A DNA stretch of 64,000 nt from Streptomyces sp. CB02056 (GTDB lineage: Bacteria; Actinomycetota; Actinomycetes; Streptomycetales; Streptomycetaceae): positions 248,001-312,000 of the forward strand of contig NZ_LIPD01000007.1 of NCBI RefSeq assembly GCF_001905545.1. Direction: 5' to 3'. Shown here piece by piece: positions 32,612 through 42,500 of this stretch (the stretch's first letter is position 1; each line of letters starts with the position of its first letter). Made by a program: the position numbers and the translations under genes. Below the pieces are notes generated by a model. The model saw only the letters and a list, made by a program, of their open reading frames with translations. It had not been told where the DNA came from and searched no databases.

Positions 32612-33709
32612 TCAGCCCGCGAGGGCGCCGGTGCCGAGCGGCACCCAGACCAGCTGGCCGCTGTAGACGGCGTCGCAGGCCGCGGTGGCCTGGATATGCG
32701 CTCCGGCGGGGACGGGCGTGAACACCCGCCCGTCCTGGTTCTTGTCCCCTCCGGCCGGGTCGGTGGACTGCACGGAGATGCTCGGCAGCGGCGCGTCCGC
32801 CCCGGGCGCCGTGATGGCGATCTGGAGCGTCGCCGGGCTGCCGGAGTCGGTGGTCTTGATGTAGCCGTGCAGGAAGCCGTCGGTGGGGGCGGTCCTGGTC
32901 AGGGGCAGGTCCTTGACCGCGTCGAACTGCTGGACCGCGCCGAGCAGGCTCGTCGTGCCGTTGACGGAGAGGTTCCCGACCTCCATGTCCGGATTGGTCA
33001 CGGTGACCGCCGTGGTGAGGGTGTGCTGCACCACGTCCCCGCCGGAGGTGGACGACTGCTGGATGAGGAACGCGGTGGTGGTGTCCAGGGGCGGGGACGT
33101 CCACCGCCCGTTGCCGTTCGCGTCGATGTCGCCGTTCACCTCCACCGACTGGTTGTCGCCGTAGTAGAGGACGTAGTCGGCGGCCGGCGGGGGCGTGCAC
33201 GTCCAGCTGAGCACCACGGTCCCGTCGTGGCCGACCGCGGCGTGGTCGGGGGTGAAGTCGCTCAGGACGAGGTCGGCGGTCAGCTTGCGGACCGGTCGGG
33301 CCTGGACGGCCGTTCGCGGCGCTTCCCCGTCGCCGCGGGCGAGTTCGGTGATCCGGAGGCGCGCCGTACCGGCCTGTTCGCCGACGGCGATGCCGGAGAT
33401 CTCGAAGGTGTGCCGCTCCCCCGGTGCGAGCGGCTCGGTGGGGGTCGCGGTGAAGGACGCGGAGTCCTTCGCCGAGTCGTCGGAGCGCAGCCGCCAGCGG
33501 GACTCGTCGACGGCCCGGAACTCCGCGTCGTGCGTGGTGGCGCAGTCGGAGGGCGCGCTGCCCACCGGCAGGGTGAAGGTGACGGAGTCACAGGTGACCG
33601 GCGTGGCCCGCCGGTTGGCGACCGTGATCCGGAGGGCACCGCGTCCGCCGGCCGGAAGGGGCGTCGGGTGGAGCGTGTAGGTCAGGAGCGTGGGGAGGGC
33701 AGGGCTCAT
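32612..33709 (-). CDS. Ig-like beta-rich protein of unknown function (paralog of 29768-30895)
   Basis: A 365-aa soluble protein of predicted beta-sandwich domains, without signal peptide. The N-terminal domain (LRITVANRRATPVTCDSVTFTLPVG) matches that of the gene two positions downstream. A middle segment (LVLSDFTPDHAAVGHDGTVVLSWTC) looks like a fibronectin/Ig-type strand pair. The C-terminal third is related to the paralog too (VSVQS.DP..DK, VPAGAHI, VWVPLGTG). I chose the ATG at 33709 because GAGGAA lies immediately upstream; the frame extends to 33760. It is encoded 32 bp before the hemopexin gene in the same operon. Confidence 0.75.
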   Translation of the reverse strand: MSPALPTLLTYTLHPTPLPAGGRGALRITVANRRATPVTCDSVTFTLPVGSAPSDCATTHDAEFRAVDESRWRLRSDDSAKDSASFTATPTEPLAPGERHTFEISGIAVGEQAGTARLRITELARGDGEAPRTAVQARPVRKLTADLVLSDFTPDHAAVGHDGTVVLSWTCTPPPAADYVLYYGDNQSVEVNGDIDANGNGRWTSPPLDTTTAFLIQQSSTSGGDVVQHTLTTAVTVTNPDMEVGNLSVNGTTSLLGAVQQFDAVKDLPLTRTAPTDGFLHGYIKTTDSGSPATLQIAITAPGADAPLPSISVQSTDPAGGDKNQDGRVFTPVPAGAHIQATAACDAVYSGQLVWVPLGTGALAG

Positions 33710-33756
33710 GGGGTTCCTCGGGTGAGTCGGAGTGGCGTGCACGTGGAGGCTCCCGC

Positions 33757-36700
33757 TCAAGGGGTCGCCGAGGGCCCGCCGGTGTCCACGAGGCCCTGGG
33801 AGAGCTGCAGGTAGCCGCTCCGGACGGCCGGTGTGGGGTGGGGCAGGTGCGCGGCCGGATCGGCGGCCGTGAGCGGATAGGTGATCCAGGAGGGCACCGT
33901 CGCCCCGGCGGCGGCCTCCGGCTGGGCCCAGCTCCAGCTGCCGCGCCAGGCGGCGGGGCGGGGCACGACCAGGGTGTCGGTCCCGTCGGCGCCGGTGCGG
34001 GTGGCGGCCGGCAGGGCGGTCATCCGGAAGGCGACCCGCATCCGGGTCAGGGCTGTCCGGACGATGTCGTCCGGAAGCCGGAGGGTGACCACGGGGAGGA
34101 TGTCCGTGAGGGCGTGGACGGCCAGCCAGGGGTCCGCGATGAGGACCACATGGGTGGAGTTGTCGTCACTGTCGGGCTCGGTGAACGGCCGTGCGGGCAG
34201 CCTGAGTTCGTCTCCGGCGACCGGGGTGAGGTACGGGTCGGGGTCGGCCGGCGCGCCGTGGGTGTGGAAGAGGCCGTAGTCGTCCTGGGTAAAGAAGCCG
34301 ACGAGTCCGTCGGTGGGGAGGTCCGGGTCACCGAGGCGGATGTTCCACCGGTAGTCGGGGTAGTCCGCTGCCGCGGGTCGCAGGACCTGGTCCCAGTCCG
34401 CGGAGGTCAGCGGCGGGCCGTCGAGGTCGAACCGCAGCCGGGAGCGGATCAGGGCCAGCGGGCGTCCGGCGAGGTCCGCCAGGGAGTTCTCGGGCTGGAG
34501 GCCCGCCGCGGGGGTCAGCGCGCCGAGGGTGTCGTCGAGGACGTCGAGCATCGCGGTGAACGACGCGGGCCCCCGGTCGCGGAGCGTGCGCAGGAAGCCC
34601 GCGAGCTCGGGGTGGGCCGCGGCGAAGGCGTCGGCGTCGAGGTCGGGAAGCGGCGATCCGGGCAGCGGTTGCCAGCTGACCTGCGGGCTGTGGTCGGGGG
34701 CGAGGGTGAGCCGGAGCTCACCGAGCCCTTCGCCCAGGTCGCTGTAGGCGAGCAGGGAACGGTCGGCCCGGTTGAGGTGGGTGGCGAGCAGCCATCCGCA
34801 GACGGCGGGGTCGGGCCGGTCGGGGGCGAAGGTGAGGCGGGCGGGTTGCAGCAGGCGCGGCGGGAGTTCCGCGACGCAGTAGGCCGGCGGGTCGCCGTCC
34901 GGGCTCGCGATCCTGCCCTGGTCGGGGGTGACGCTCCACGCCCGGAAGGGGCGCAGCTGCTCGTACTGCTGCTCCGTGGTGGTGACGACGTCGCAGGCGC
35001 GGCCGAAGGTGTCGACCAGCTTGACGTTGGTGAGGTGCAGCTGGCCGGCGCGGACGGGCTGGAAGCGGGGCTCGCTCCCGTCCGGAGGGCCGGGGTTGGG
35101 GACCGGGGTGTGCGGCACGCCCGTCAGGACGTCCAGCGGGGCCTCGGGCGGCAGGCTGACGGTGGTGTGCCGGTGCAGGAACCAGTCGTTGAGGCCGTCG
35201 AGGGTCTGGGAGACCAGGTCCAGGTCGGCGGCGCCGTCGCGCAGCCGGTGCAGTGCCTCGACGGGGGCGTCGGGGTGGCGCTCGGCGTGGTGGGCCAGGC
35301 GGGCGGCGGCGTTGAAGGCGGGCAGGGCGGTGAGGATGCTGCGCCCCTGGACGACGTCGTACGCGGGGGCGGCGTTGGTGCCCTGCCAGCGGTAGCGGGT
35401 GCCGTCGAAGGCCCAGTTGTCGGTGTCGTCGGTGCGGAAGGGCAGGGGGTAGATCCGCACCTCCCACAGGAGGTACAGCGGTGTCCAGGGCTGGTTCCAC
35501 GGCTTGGTGTACTCGGCGGCGGTTCCGGTGATCAGCCGGTCGGGCGCGGCGAGGTCCTCGGCGAGGGCGGTGGCGTGCGTGCCGGGGTCGGTCGCGGGTG
35601 TGACGGCGGCGCGGGCGAGCAGGGCGGACTCCGCCAGCACCCGGGTGAGGGTGTCGGCTTCGGGGAGGCCGGTCAGGTCGGGTGCGGGTGGCGCGGCGGG
35701 GGCCGGGACGGACTGGCCGGCGATGCTCAGCGCGGTGACCAGCTGGTCGGGGGTGCGGCACGGCAGCGGGGTGTCGCGGGTGACGTGGCGCTGGTTGCCG
35801 GTGTTGCGCAGCACGATGGAGGGGTCGGGCACCTGGTAGTAGGGGGCGGGAGCGACGCGCTTGAGCGTGCAGCCGTCCGGGAGGCCGTGGTCTGCGGCGT
35901 ACGCCCCGATGGCGTCCTGGAGCTCCTGCGCGGTGGCGCCGGTGGGCACGCGCGGAAGGGCGGCGATCCGCTCCAGCAGGGCGGCGACCTGTCCGGCGAG
36001 GCCGTCCGTCCGCGCGGGGTCGAGCTCCGGGGCGCAGGCCGCCGCGAAGCCGTCGGGCTGTTCGTCGGCGGGCAGGCCGCGCAGCCACCACAGGCCGTAC
36101 AGGCGCCGTTGGAGCGCGATCAGTTCGCGGACCGCGGTGTCGAGGGCGAGCTGGTCCTCGTTGAGCTTGCCCAGCCAGGCCTCCGGCCGGGCCCGGTCCT
36201 CCTCGGGCAGCGCGGCGGTGCCGGTGATCTCCCAGGTGTAGCCGGGCGGGCTGGGGCCGAACCAGGCGGCGTGGGCGGCCTGGTCGAAGGCGGCCTGGCT
36301 GATGTCGAGGGTGTCCAGCAGTCCGTACTGCAGGGCCGTCCAGAGCTGGTGGTCCACCGGGTCGCCGGTGGTGGGGAGGGCGCTCGTGGCGTCGGCCGCG
36401 GTGTGGCCGAGGGCGACGTCCACGGTGTAGTCCGTGGGCCGCCCGGACGGCGGGCGGGTGGCGTTCGGCCTGTTGTCCCAGGCCAGTCCCGGGACGTGGC
36501 CGACGTACAGGGAGCGGCTCACCGCCTCCGGGGCGTCGGCCAGGCTCCAGCCCAGTTCGGCGAGGCGCGCGGCGAGGTCGGTCCCGGTCGCGGTGACGAC
36601 GTCCTTGGCCGGGTCGGAGTACCAGCCGACCACGGCGTAACTCAGGTCCGCCGTCGGCCCGGTGAGGTCGCCGAGGGTGTCACGGAAGGAGAGGACGTTC

Positions 36701-37239
36701 TCGTTGTAGGGCTGGTACGTCGAGAAGGTGGGAAGCCCGCAGCCTACGGCGGTGAGGAACATCTCCCGTCCCGTGGGCTCCGCCCAGGGGCCGTCGGCCA
36801 GGTTCACGGAGCGGCCGATCCACACCGGTGCGGGGGTGGCGGAGGACGGGTCGAGGTACGGGGAGGTGCCGTCTCCTGTCCCGCCGTCGTTGAAGTCGCT
36901 GTCGACGATCCAGCCGGTGACGGCGGGGTCGGCGTCGGGCTGCCCGGTGGGCCGGGCGTAGCGGACGACCAGCCACCGGTTGGGCACCAGGGGGAAGGTG
37001 ATGTCCGCGGCGCCGGGTTCGGCGTAGCCGGAGCGCAGGGCCTCGGGCAGCTGCCACTGGAGGTAGACGCCGGTGTCCAGGTCGTCGACGGTGTCGAAGG
37101 GCGCCGGCTCGGGGTCGTGGTGGTTGTCGAGGTTGTTGTAGAAGTCCGGCTGCCAGCGCTGGAAGGGTTCGGTGGTGCGGATGTCGTCGTTGACGAGGAG
37201 GGCCTCGACTTCGACGGGGACGAGCAGGGGGCGGGTCAC
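33757..37239 (-). CDS. Giant protein of unknown function (1160 aa)
   Basis: A 1160-aa soluble protein that I do not recognise. There is no signal peptide, membrane segment or coiled coil. It is rich in Asp, Pro, Thr and Trp. Segments such as FPLVPNRWLVVRYARP and GWIVDSDFN near the N terminus look like conserved strands. The centre (about 330-480) is more helical with many Ala and Leu. The C-terminal third has motifs such as WNIRLGDPDLPTDGLVGFFTQDDYGLFHTHG. GTG at 37239 overlaps the stop of the 759-aa gene by 4 bases (GTGA), so the two are made together, probably in equal amounts. It is a likely scaffold or shell component of the cassette's complex (inference). Confidence 0.8.
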   Translation of the reverse strand: MTRPLLVPVEVEALLVNDDIRTTEPFQRWQPDFYNNLDNHHDPEPAPFDTVDDLDTGVYLQWQLPEALRSGYAEPGAADITFPLVPNRWLVVRYARPTGQPDADPAVTGWIVDSDFNDGGTGDGTSPYLDPSSATPAPVWIGRSVNLADGPWAEPTGREMFLTAVGCGLPTFSTYQPYNENVLSFRDTLGDLTGPTADLSYAVVGWYSDPAKDVVTATGTDLAARLAELGWSLADAPEAVSRSLYVGHVPGLAWDNRPNATRPPSGRPTDYTVDVALGHTAADATSALPTTGDPVDHQLWTALQYGLLDTLDISQAAFDQAAHAAWFGPSPPGYTWEITGTAALPEEDRARPEAWLGKLNEDQLALDTAVRELIALQRRLYGLWWLRGLPADEQPDGFAAACAPELDPARTDGLAGQVAALLERIAALPRVPTGATAQELQDAIGAYAADHGLPDGCTLKRVAPAPYYQVPDPSIVLRNTGNQRHVTRDTPLPCRTPDQLVTALSIAGQSVPAPAAPPAPDLTGLPEADTLTRVLAESALLARAAVTPATDPGTHATALAEDLAAPDRLITGTAAEYTKPWNQPWTPLYLLWEVRIYPLPFRTDDTDNWAFDGTRYRWQGTNAAPAYDVVQGRSILTALPAFNAAARLAHHAERHPDAPVEALHRLRDGAADLDLVSQTLDGLNDWFLHRHTTVSLPPEAPLDVLTGVPHTPVPNPGPPDGSEPRFQPVRAGQLHLTNVKLVDTFGRACDVVTTTEQQYEQLRPFRAWSVTPDQGRIASPDGDPPAYCVAELPPRLLQPARLTFAPDRPDPAVCGWLLATHLNRADRSLLAYSDLGEGLGELRLTLAPDHSPQVSWQPLPGSPLPDLDADAFAAAHPELAGFLRTLRDRGPASFTAMLDVLDDTLGALTPAAGLQPENSLADLAGRPLALIRSRLRFDLDGPPLTSADWDQVLRPAAADYPDYRWNIRLGDPDLPTDGLVGFFTQDDYGLFHTHGAPADPDPYLTPVAGDELRLPARPFTEPDSDDNSTHVVLIADPWLAVHALTDILPVVTLRLPDDIVRTALTRMRVAFRMTALPAATRTGADGTDTLVVPRPAAWRGSWSWAQPEAAAGATVPSWITYPLTAADPAAHLPHPTPAVRSGYLQLSQGLVDTGGPSATP

Positions 37240-39515
37240 GGCTGGCGCTCCTCGGAGTGGCGGAAGGCGATGCGGTACGGGGTGTTGAGGAGTTCGAGGG
37301 CGTAGTCGGCGGGTGTCAGGCTCCCGGTGAGTTCGCCGAGTTCGGTGAGGCTGGCGGCCAGCGCGGGGGCGAGGGCGGTCGTCGCGTCGCCGTCGGCGAT
37401 GTTGAGGACGCCCGCGCCGCCGCTCCGGAGGAACCGGCTGACGTTCGCGAACTCACCGGCCGGGATGGACGCGCCCGGCTGCCCCTTCCGGCCGGTGAGG
37501 TAGCGCAGGCCGATCCGGTCGTCGGCGTCGATGCCGTAGGAGAGGCCGTGGTGGGGCTCGGCGATGACGATGTCGTCGGGCACCTCGTCGAACAGGCACA
37601 GCAGGAGGTCCGGCGCGGGGTTGGCCCGGTACACGGGGGCGAAGGACGACCCGTCCCCGGTGCTGCCCTCGACGGTGAGGCCGGGCATGTCCCGGACGAG
37701 GCGGGAGCGGAGCAGGAAGCCGGCCTTCGGCGCGTCCTCGGCCCGGTTCGCCGCGGTCAGCCGGGCGTGGACGACCGTGTGCAGGTGGGCGTCCAGGCTG
37801 GTGACGACTCCGGTGCTGAGGACTCCGTCGGCGAGCGCCCGCAGCCACAGGGGGTCGACGTGGAAGAAGCGGATGCTCTCCGCGGGCAGCATCCGGGCGT
37901 CCGCGACGAGCGCGTCGAAGGGCAGCGCGGCCAGCAGGCTCAGCGGGTCCGTCAGGGGGGCCAGCGGAGCGGTGTGCTCGGCCACGAGGTCCCCGAGCAG
38001 GGCCCGGACGTCGTCCCGGCCGAGGAGTGCGTGGACGTCGTCCCGGCCGGGGAGGGCGGCCGACGGACGGACCGGCGGCGGGGCGGTCACGGGCCGGTCG
38101 TTCCCGCCCGGACCGGCGAGCCCGCGCAGGGCGTGCTCGCCCCAGTCGGCCGCCAGCAGCTCGTGGAACCGCTGCCGCGCCGGGTGGCCGTCCCACAGGG
38201 TCCGGGCCCGCCCCGGCTCGGGTACGCCGTGGACGGCGACCCTGCGCAGGAACCGGGTGGTGGCCGCCCGCAGTTCGCGGCGCGTCCGGGAGACGGTGGC
38301 GGCGGTGTCCGCGTCGGCCAGCGCCAGGGTCTGTCCCAGGGTCCAGGCACTGGCGTAGCCGACGTCGAAGACCCCGTACTCGCGCAGGTAGACGAGGGCC
38401 TGGTCCGCGCTGGTGAGCGGTGCGGGGATCGCGTCGACGGGCTGGGCCGGCACCGGGGTGAACGGCCCGCGGTACCAGGCGTAGGTCCGCTCGCCGGTGG
38501 GCGTGTGGCTGGTGACGGGCACGTAGCCGTGGGTCAGCCGGTCGGCCGCCTCCTGCTCGACGGCGCTGCGGACGGCCGCGCTGTTCTGCCGGGGCAGCCG
38601 CAACGCCAGGGCGGCGGGGTCGTCCTTGCCGGGAGCGGCGATGTTCGTCATCAGGTCGTAGAAGAGCGTGTCGTCGTCGGGGGTGCCCGGATCGTGCCGG
38701 AACGACCAGGACCACAGCGAGACCATCCGCAGGGTCGCCTGGCTCGGCGGCGTACCGTCGAGGCAGGCCCGGAACCCTTCGAGGGAGACCAGGTGGGCGG
38801 TGTAGCCGCCGGCGGTGCGGGGGAAGCGGTTGCCGACCACCACGCTGTAGCGGCCGGCGTCCAGCTCCTCCGCGAGACCGGCCCCGACCCCCGACCGGGA
38901 GCGGAGCGAGGCGGGGTCGCCGACTTCCCGGATGTGCGCGAGGAAGTCGAGGTCGGCCGGCCTGGGGGCGATGGCGGTGAACACCCCGGTGGGCACGTCG
39001 ACGCAGCGGCAGGTGCTGTCCAGGACGTCGGGGAGCACCGTGGCCGCGTCGATGTCGGGCACCCGGACCTGCTCGGTGCCGGAGGCCAGCAGGGCCCGGA
39101 CCGTCATCGCCGTACCGGTGTCCTGGGGTTGCTCGCCGCGCTCCCCCTCGGCGAACAGCAGCAGCGCGACCCAGGGGGCCCGGGACGTCTCGTCGAGCTG
39201 CTGTTCCCAGGGCAGGGTGGCGCGGTCCAGGGTGAGGTGGGGCAGCTGGTCGCCGAAGTCGCCCCGGGCCCCGGCCGCCGGGCCGCAGCTGTGGACCATG
39301 CCCGGGTCCAGGCTGAAGCGCGGGGCGCGTACGTCGAAGTCCTGTGCGGCGTCGAACGTGTCCAGCGTGGTGCCGCCGTCGGCGACGGTGTGGGTGACGG
39401 TGATCCGGTAGGACCCGCCGGGCAGGGCGGGCCGGTAGGAGTCGTAGAAGGTGACGAGGCGCCCGGTCTCGTCCGGGGCGCCGGGCGTCCCGGTTTCGGT
39501 GGGGTGGAGGCTCAC
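37236..39515 (-). CDS. Large protein of unknown function (759 aa)
   Basis: A 759-aa soluble protein, function unknown. The N-terminal domain begins with an Ig-like strand set (PALPGGSYRITVTHTV) followed by the conserved-looking PRFSLDPGMVHSCGP, LPHLTLDRATLPWEQ and APWVALLLFAEGE. This arrangement recurs in uncharacterised proteins of varied bacteria. No signal peptide or transmembrane helix is visible. It starts with GTG at 39515, 16 bp after the upstream stop, with GGGAG 7 bases upstream. It is coupled to the 1160-aa gene by a GTGA overlap. Confidence 0.8.
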   Translation of the reverse strand: MSLHPTETGTPGAPDETGRLVTFYDSYRPALPGGSYRITVTHTVADGGTTLDTFDAAQDFDVRAPRFSLDPGMVHSCGPAAGARGDFGDQLPHLTLDRATLPWEQQLDETSRAPWVALLLFAEGERGEQPQDTGTAMTVRALLASGTEQVRVPDIDAATVLPDVLDSTCRCVDVPTGVFTAIAPRPADLDFLAHIREVGDPASLRSRSGVGAGLAEELDAGRYSVVVGNRFPRTAGGYTAHLVSLEGFRACLDGTPPSQATLRMVSLWSWSFRHDPGTPDDDTLFYDLMTNIAAPGKDDPAALALRLPRQNSAAVRSAVEQEAADRLTHGYVPVTSHTPTGERTYAWYRGPFTPVPAQPVDAIPAPLTSADQALVYLREYGVFDVGYASAWTLGQTLALADADTAATVSRTRRELRAATTRFLRRVAVHGVPEPGRARTLWDGHPARQRFHELLAADWGEHALRGLAGPGGNDRPVTAPPPVRPSAALPGRDDVHALLGRDDVRALLGDLVAEHTAPLAPLTDPLSLLAALPFDALVADARMLPAESIRFFHVDPLWLRALADGVLSTGVVTSLDAHLHTVVHARLTAANRAEDAPKAGFLLRSRLVRDMPGLTVEGSTGDGSSFAPVYRANPAPDLLLCLFDEVPDDIVIAEPHHGLSYGIDADDRIGLRYLTGRKGQPGASIPAGEFANVSRFLRSGGAGVLNIADGDATTALAPALAASLTELGELTGSLTPADYALELLNTPYRIAFRHSEERQP

Positions 39516-39531
39516 AGGGGTCTCCCGGAGG

Positions 39532-42500
39532 TCAGGCTGCTGCCGGGGCCGGCACCAACAGGGGTTCAGCGGACAGGCCGGCGGCGGCGAAGGCTCCGTA
39601 GCCGGGGAGCGGGTCGTCCGTGCCGGGGCTCACCCCGAGCGCGGCCAGCGCGGCGTCGAGGCCGCTCCGCGCCGCGGTCACCGGCGCCGAGGCGATCTCG
39701 GCGGCGATGATGCCGACGACGCTCGGGTCCCCGTCCTGCCACGGGTGGGGGACGGGGCCGACGGGCTGTTGCTCCGGGCCGACCGGGAGCCGCCCCTGGT
39801 CGAGGTCCTCGGCCGACAGGGCCTCCTCGGTGGCCGTGAGCGGGTTCGGGGCCAGGGCCGCGGGGGGCACGGTGACCGTGAAGCCGGTCAGCTGGTCGGC
39901 CACCAGGTCCTGCCCGCCCACCGGGACGGGCGGCGGGCTGTCCAGCGGAGTGCCCCACAGGGCCTTGGGGACGTTGCTCCGCGACTCCTGGACCTGCCAG
40001 CCCTCGCCGCGGACGTCGACGGTCTCCTCGCCGCGCTTGATCGTGAGGCGCTGCTGGGAGACCAGACCGGTCTTCGCCATCGGGCGGATGCCCAACGCGT
40101 CCCCCGAAGCGAAGGGTGCGTCGTCGAGGAGCAGCTCCGAGGCCGGCACGGCACAGGTCACGGTGAAGCCGAAGCCGTGCGCGGACACCGCCCAGACGTC
40201 CCCGGCACCGGACTGCCCGCCGCCGACGGAGGAGCCGCCCGGCAGCAGGCCGGCCACCGCCGTCACCCGCAACACCTGTGCCACTGGCGGAAGTTGGGGT
40301 AGGAACTCCTCCCAGGTCAGCGGGTCCGGAGCGGTGTCCCCGTGGGAGCCGAACGGGATGGTCACATGGAAGAACAGCACGTGGAAGGTGGCGCGGCCCC
40401 CGACCGGCGGCCCCCACAGATGGACGTCGACGCCCAGCTCCAGGGTGATGGTGAACAGCCAGAGGTGGAGCGACACGCCGACGTCCACGCCGACGTCGAC
40501 CTGGAAGTACAGCGGCTTCCACTGGACGAGCGCGTCCAGGTAGGCGGTGAGCCACGCCTTCACCGGCCCCGCGTGGAAGTTCACGTTCAGCGACGCCCCC
40601 GCCATGACGGCCGAAGGGGTCAGCGCCGCGTACGCCTCACCACGGATCGACACGCAGTCGGAGATCGACCACGAGAACCCCAGCCGCGGCACGTCCGGGT
40701 ACCAGGAGGGCCGCTTGAAGGCGGGGTGGTAGCCGCCGATGGTGACCAGGGCGTCGCCGCCGTGCCCGCCACCCAGCCACAGGCGCAGGGCCAGGCCCCC
40801 GGTCAGCTTGCAGGCCGGGTCGATGACGAAGGACTCGGGGGTCAGCGTCGAGGTCCAGGCCAGCAGCCCCTGCGAGGACTGGTAGAGGGCCTCCGTCTCC
40901 ACCTGGAGCTGGGCGATGGCGTGGCCCGCCTTCGGGAACGCCGCCGTCGTCAGCCCCAGGAGCCCGACGGTGAAGTCCTGACCGAACTCCACCACGGCCA
41001 GCGCCAGCGACTCGACCAGCTCGAAGGAGGTGAACTGCAGCCCGACGGCACACCAGGTCTCGCCCGCCCGGGGGCTCACCCACCCGTCCTGGTCGAGCTT
41101 CTCCAGCAGTTCCAGCGGGTCGTCGGACTTTCCGCCCGTCATCATGGTGACGAGGGGGAAGGCGTCCACCCCGTCCGGGGCCGGCAGCTTGAGGTCGCTG
41201 TTGTAGCCGAAGCCGCCGAGGAAGCCCTTGACCCGGAACGGCGGCGGCCCGAGCCCCTCCCCCGCCAGGGACAACTGTCCGAGGACGAACATCGACGCGA
41301 AGCCGTCCGCACGGTGGGAGTACGCGCCCAGGGCGGAGAGGCTGACCGGCGGCGTCCGGACGACCAGCCCGCCCTCGACCTGGAGGTCGTACGGGGCCGG
41401 CGCGGGCTGCCGCACGACCAGCGCCCCGGACAGTTCCACCGGCGGGTGGTCGAAGGCCACACCCAACCCGTCCAGCCGCGTGCGCACCCCGAAGGTATCG
41501 CCGTCGAGGGCGAGCCCGAGCCCGAGCCCGTCGGCGCCGACCTCCAGGCCCGAGGCCGTGAACGAGGCGTCCACCAGCACCCACGCGGTGCCGTCCTGGT
41601 AGGTCAGCCCGAGTCGGGCGACGGTCAGCGGCCCGAGCGTCCGGTCGAGCCGGACCCAGGCGACGGTCGCGGCGCCGGCCGCCGCGTCGCGCACCCCCGT
41701 GCGCGGGGCGGGCGGATTCGGCGTGGACGTCGGGAAGAGCGCGACCAGCGGCTCCTGCTCCACCCCGCCGATCGCGTAGGGCACCGAGAGCGCGGCGCCC
41801 TCCTCCAGCCCGGCGGCGGGCGCGGGGAAGCGGGGCAGCCCGGCGGCAGCCGTCTCGGTGGCCGCGACGGCCTCGTTGAGGGCCGTGAGCTGGTCATGGG
41901 TCAGCCGGCCCGTGCAGACCGAGACGGCCGCGCCGTCCAACCGGATGTCGTCCTCGGCCGGGAGGAGGCGTCCGACGAGCGGCAGGTCCGACGCCTTCGC
42001 GGTGACGACGGCCTCCAGCGTGGCCGCCCACACGTAGCCGGTGGCGCCGGAGCCCTCGGCCGGAACCGCGGCGAGGACGGACCGGGTGTGCTCGGTCGTC
42101 ACGGCGAGCACCGTCGTACGGCTTGCGGTGTCGAAGCGGAAGGCCGCCGAGGTCAGGGTGGGCAGCAGGGCGTTCGGTACGCCGTCGGGCAGGGTGATGC
42201 CCAGGGCCGTGGCCAGCTCGGGCAGGGAGAGCGTCCCGTCGTCGTCGGCGCTCCAGGAGGCGGCGATCGTGTAGCCGCCGCCGGAGGCACGGTCGACCTC
42301 CCCGGCGAACCAGATGTGGCCGGAGTCGCCGATCTCGATGCCGACCTCGACGGACAGCGAGACGGCGGCCGCCTGCGGGCTGCCGTCGTCGCCGAGGGTG
42401 GAGCGGCTGAGCTTGACCAGCAGGACCGGGGTCGCGCCGCCGATCTTCGTCTCCGCGGCGACGGTGAAGGTCCACTCCGAGCCCTGGGAAGTGGTGAGGA

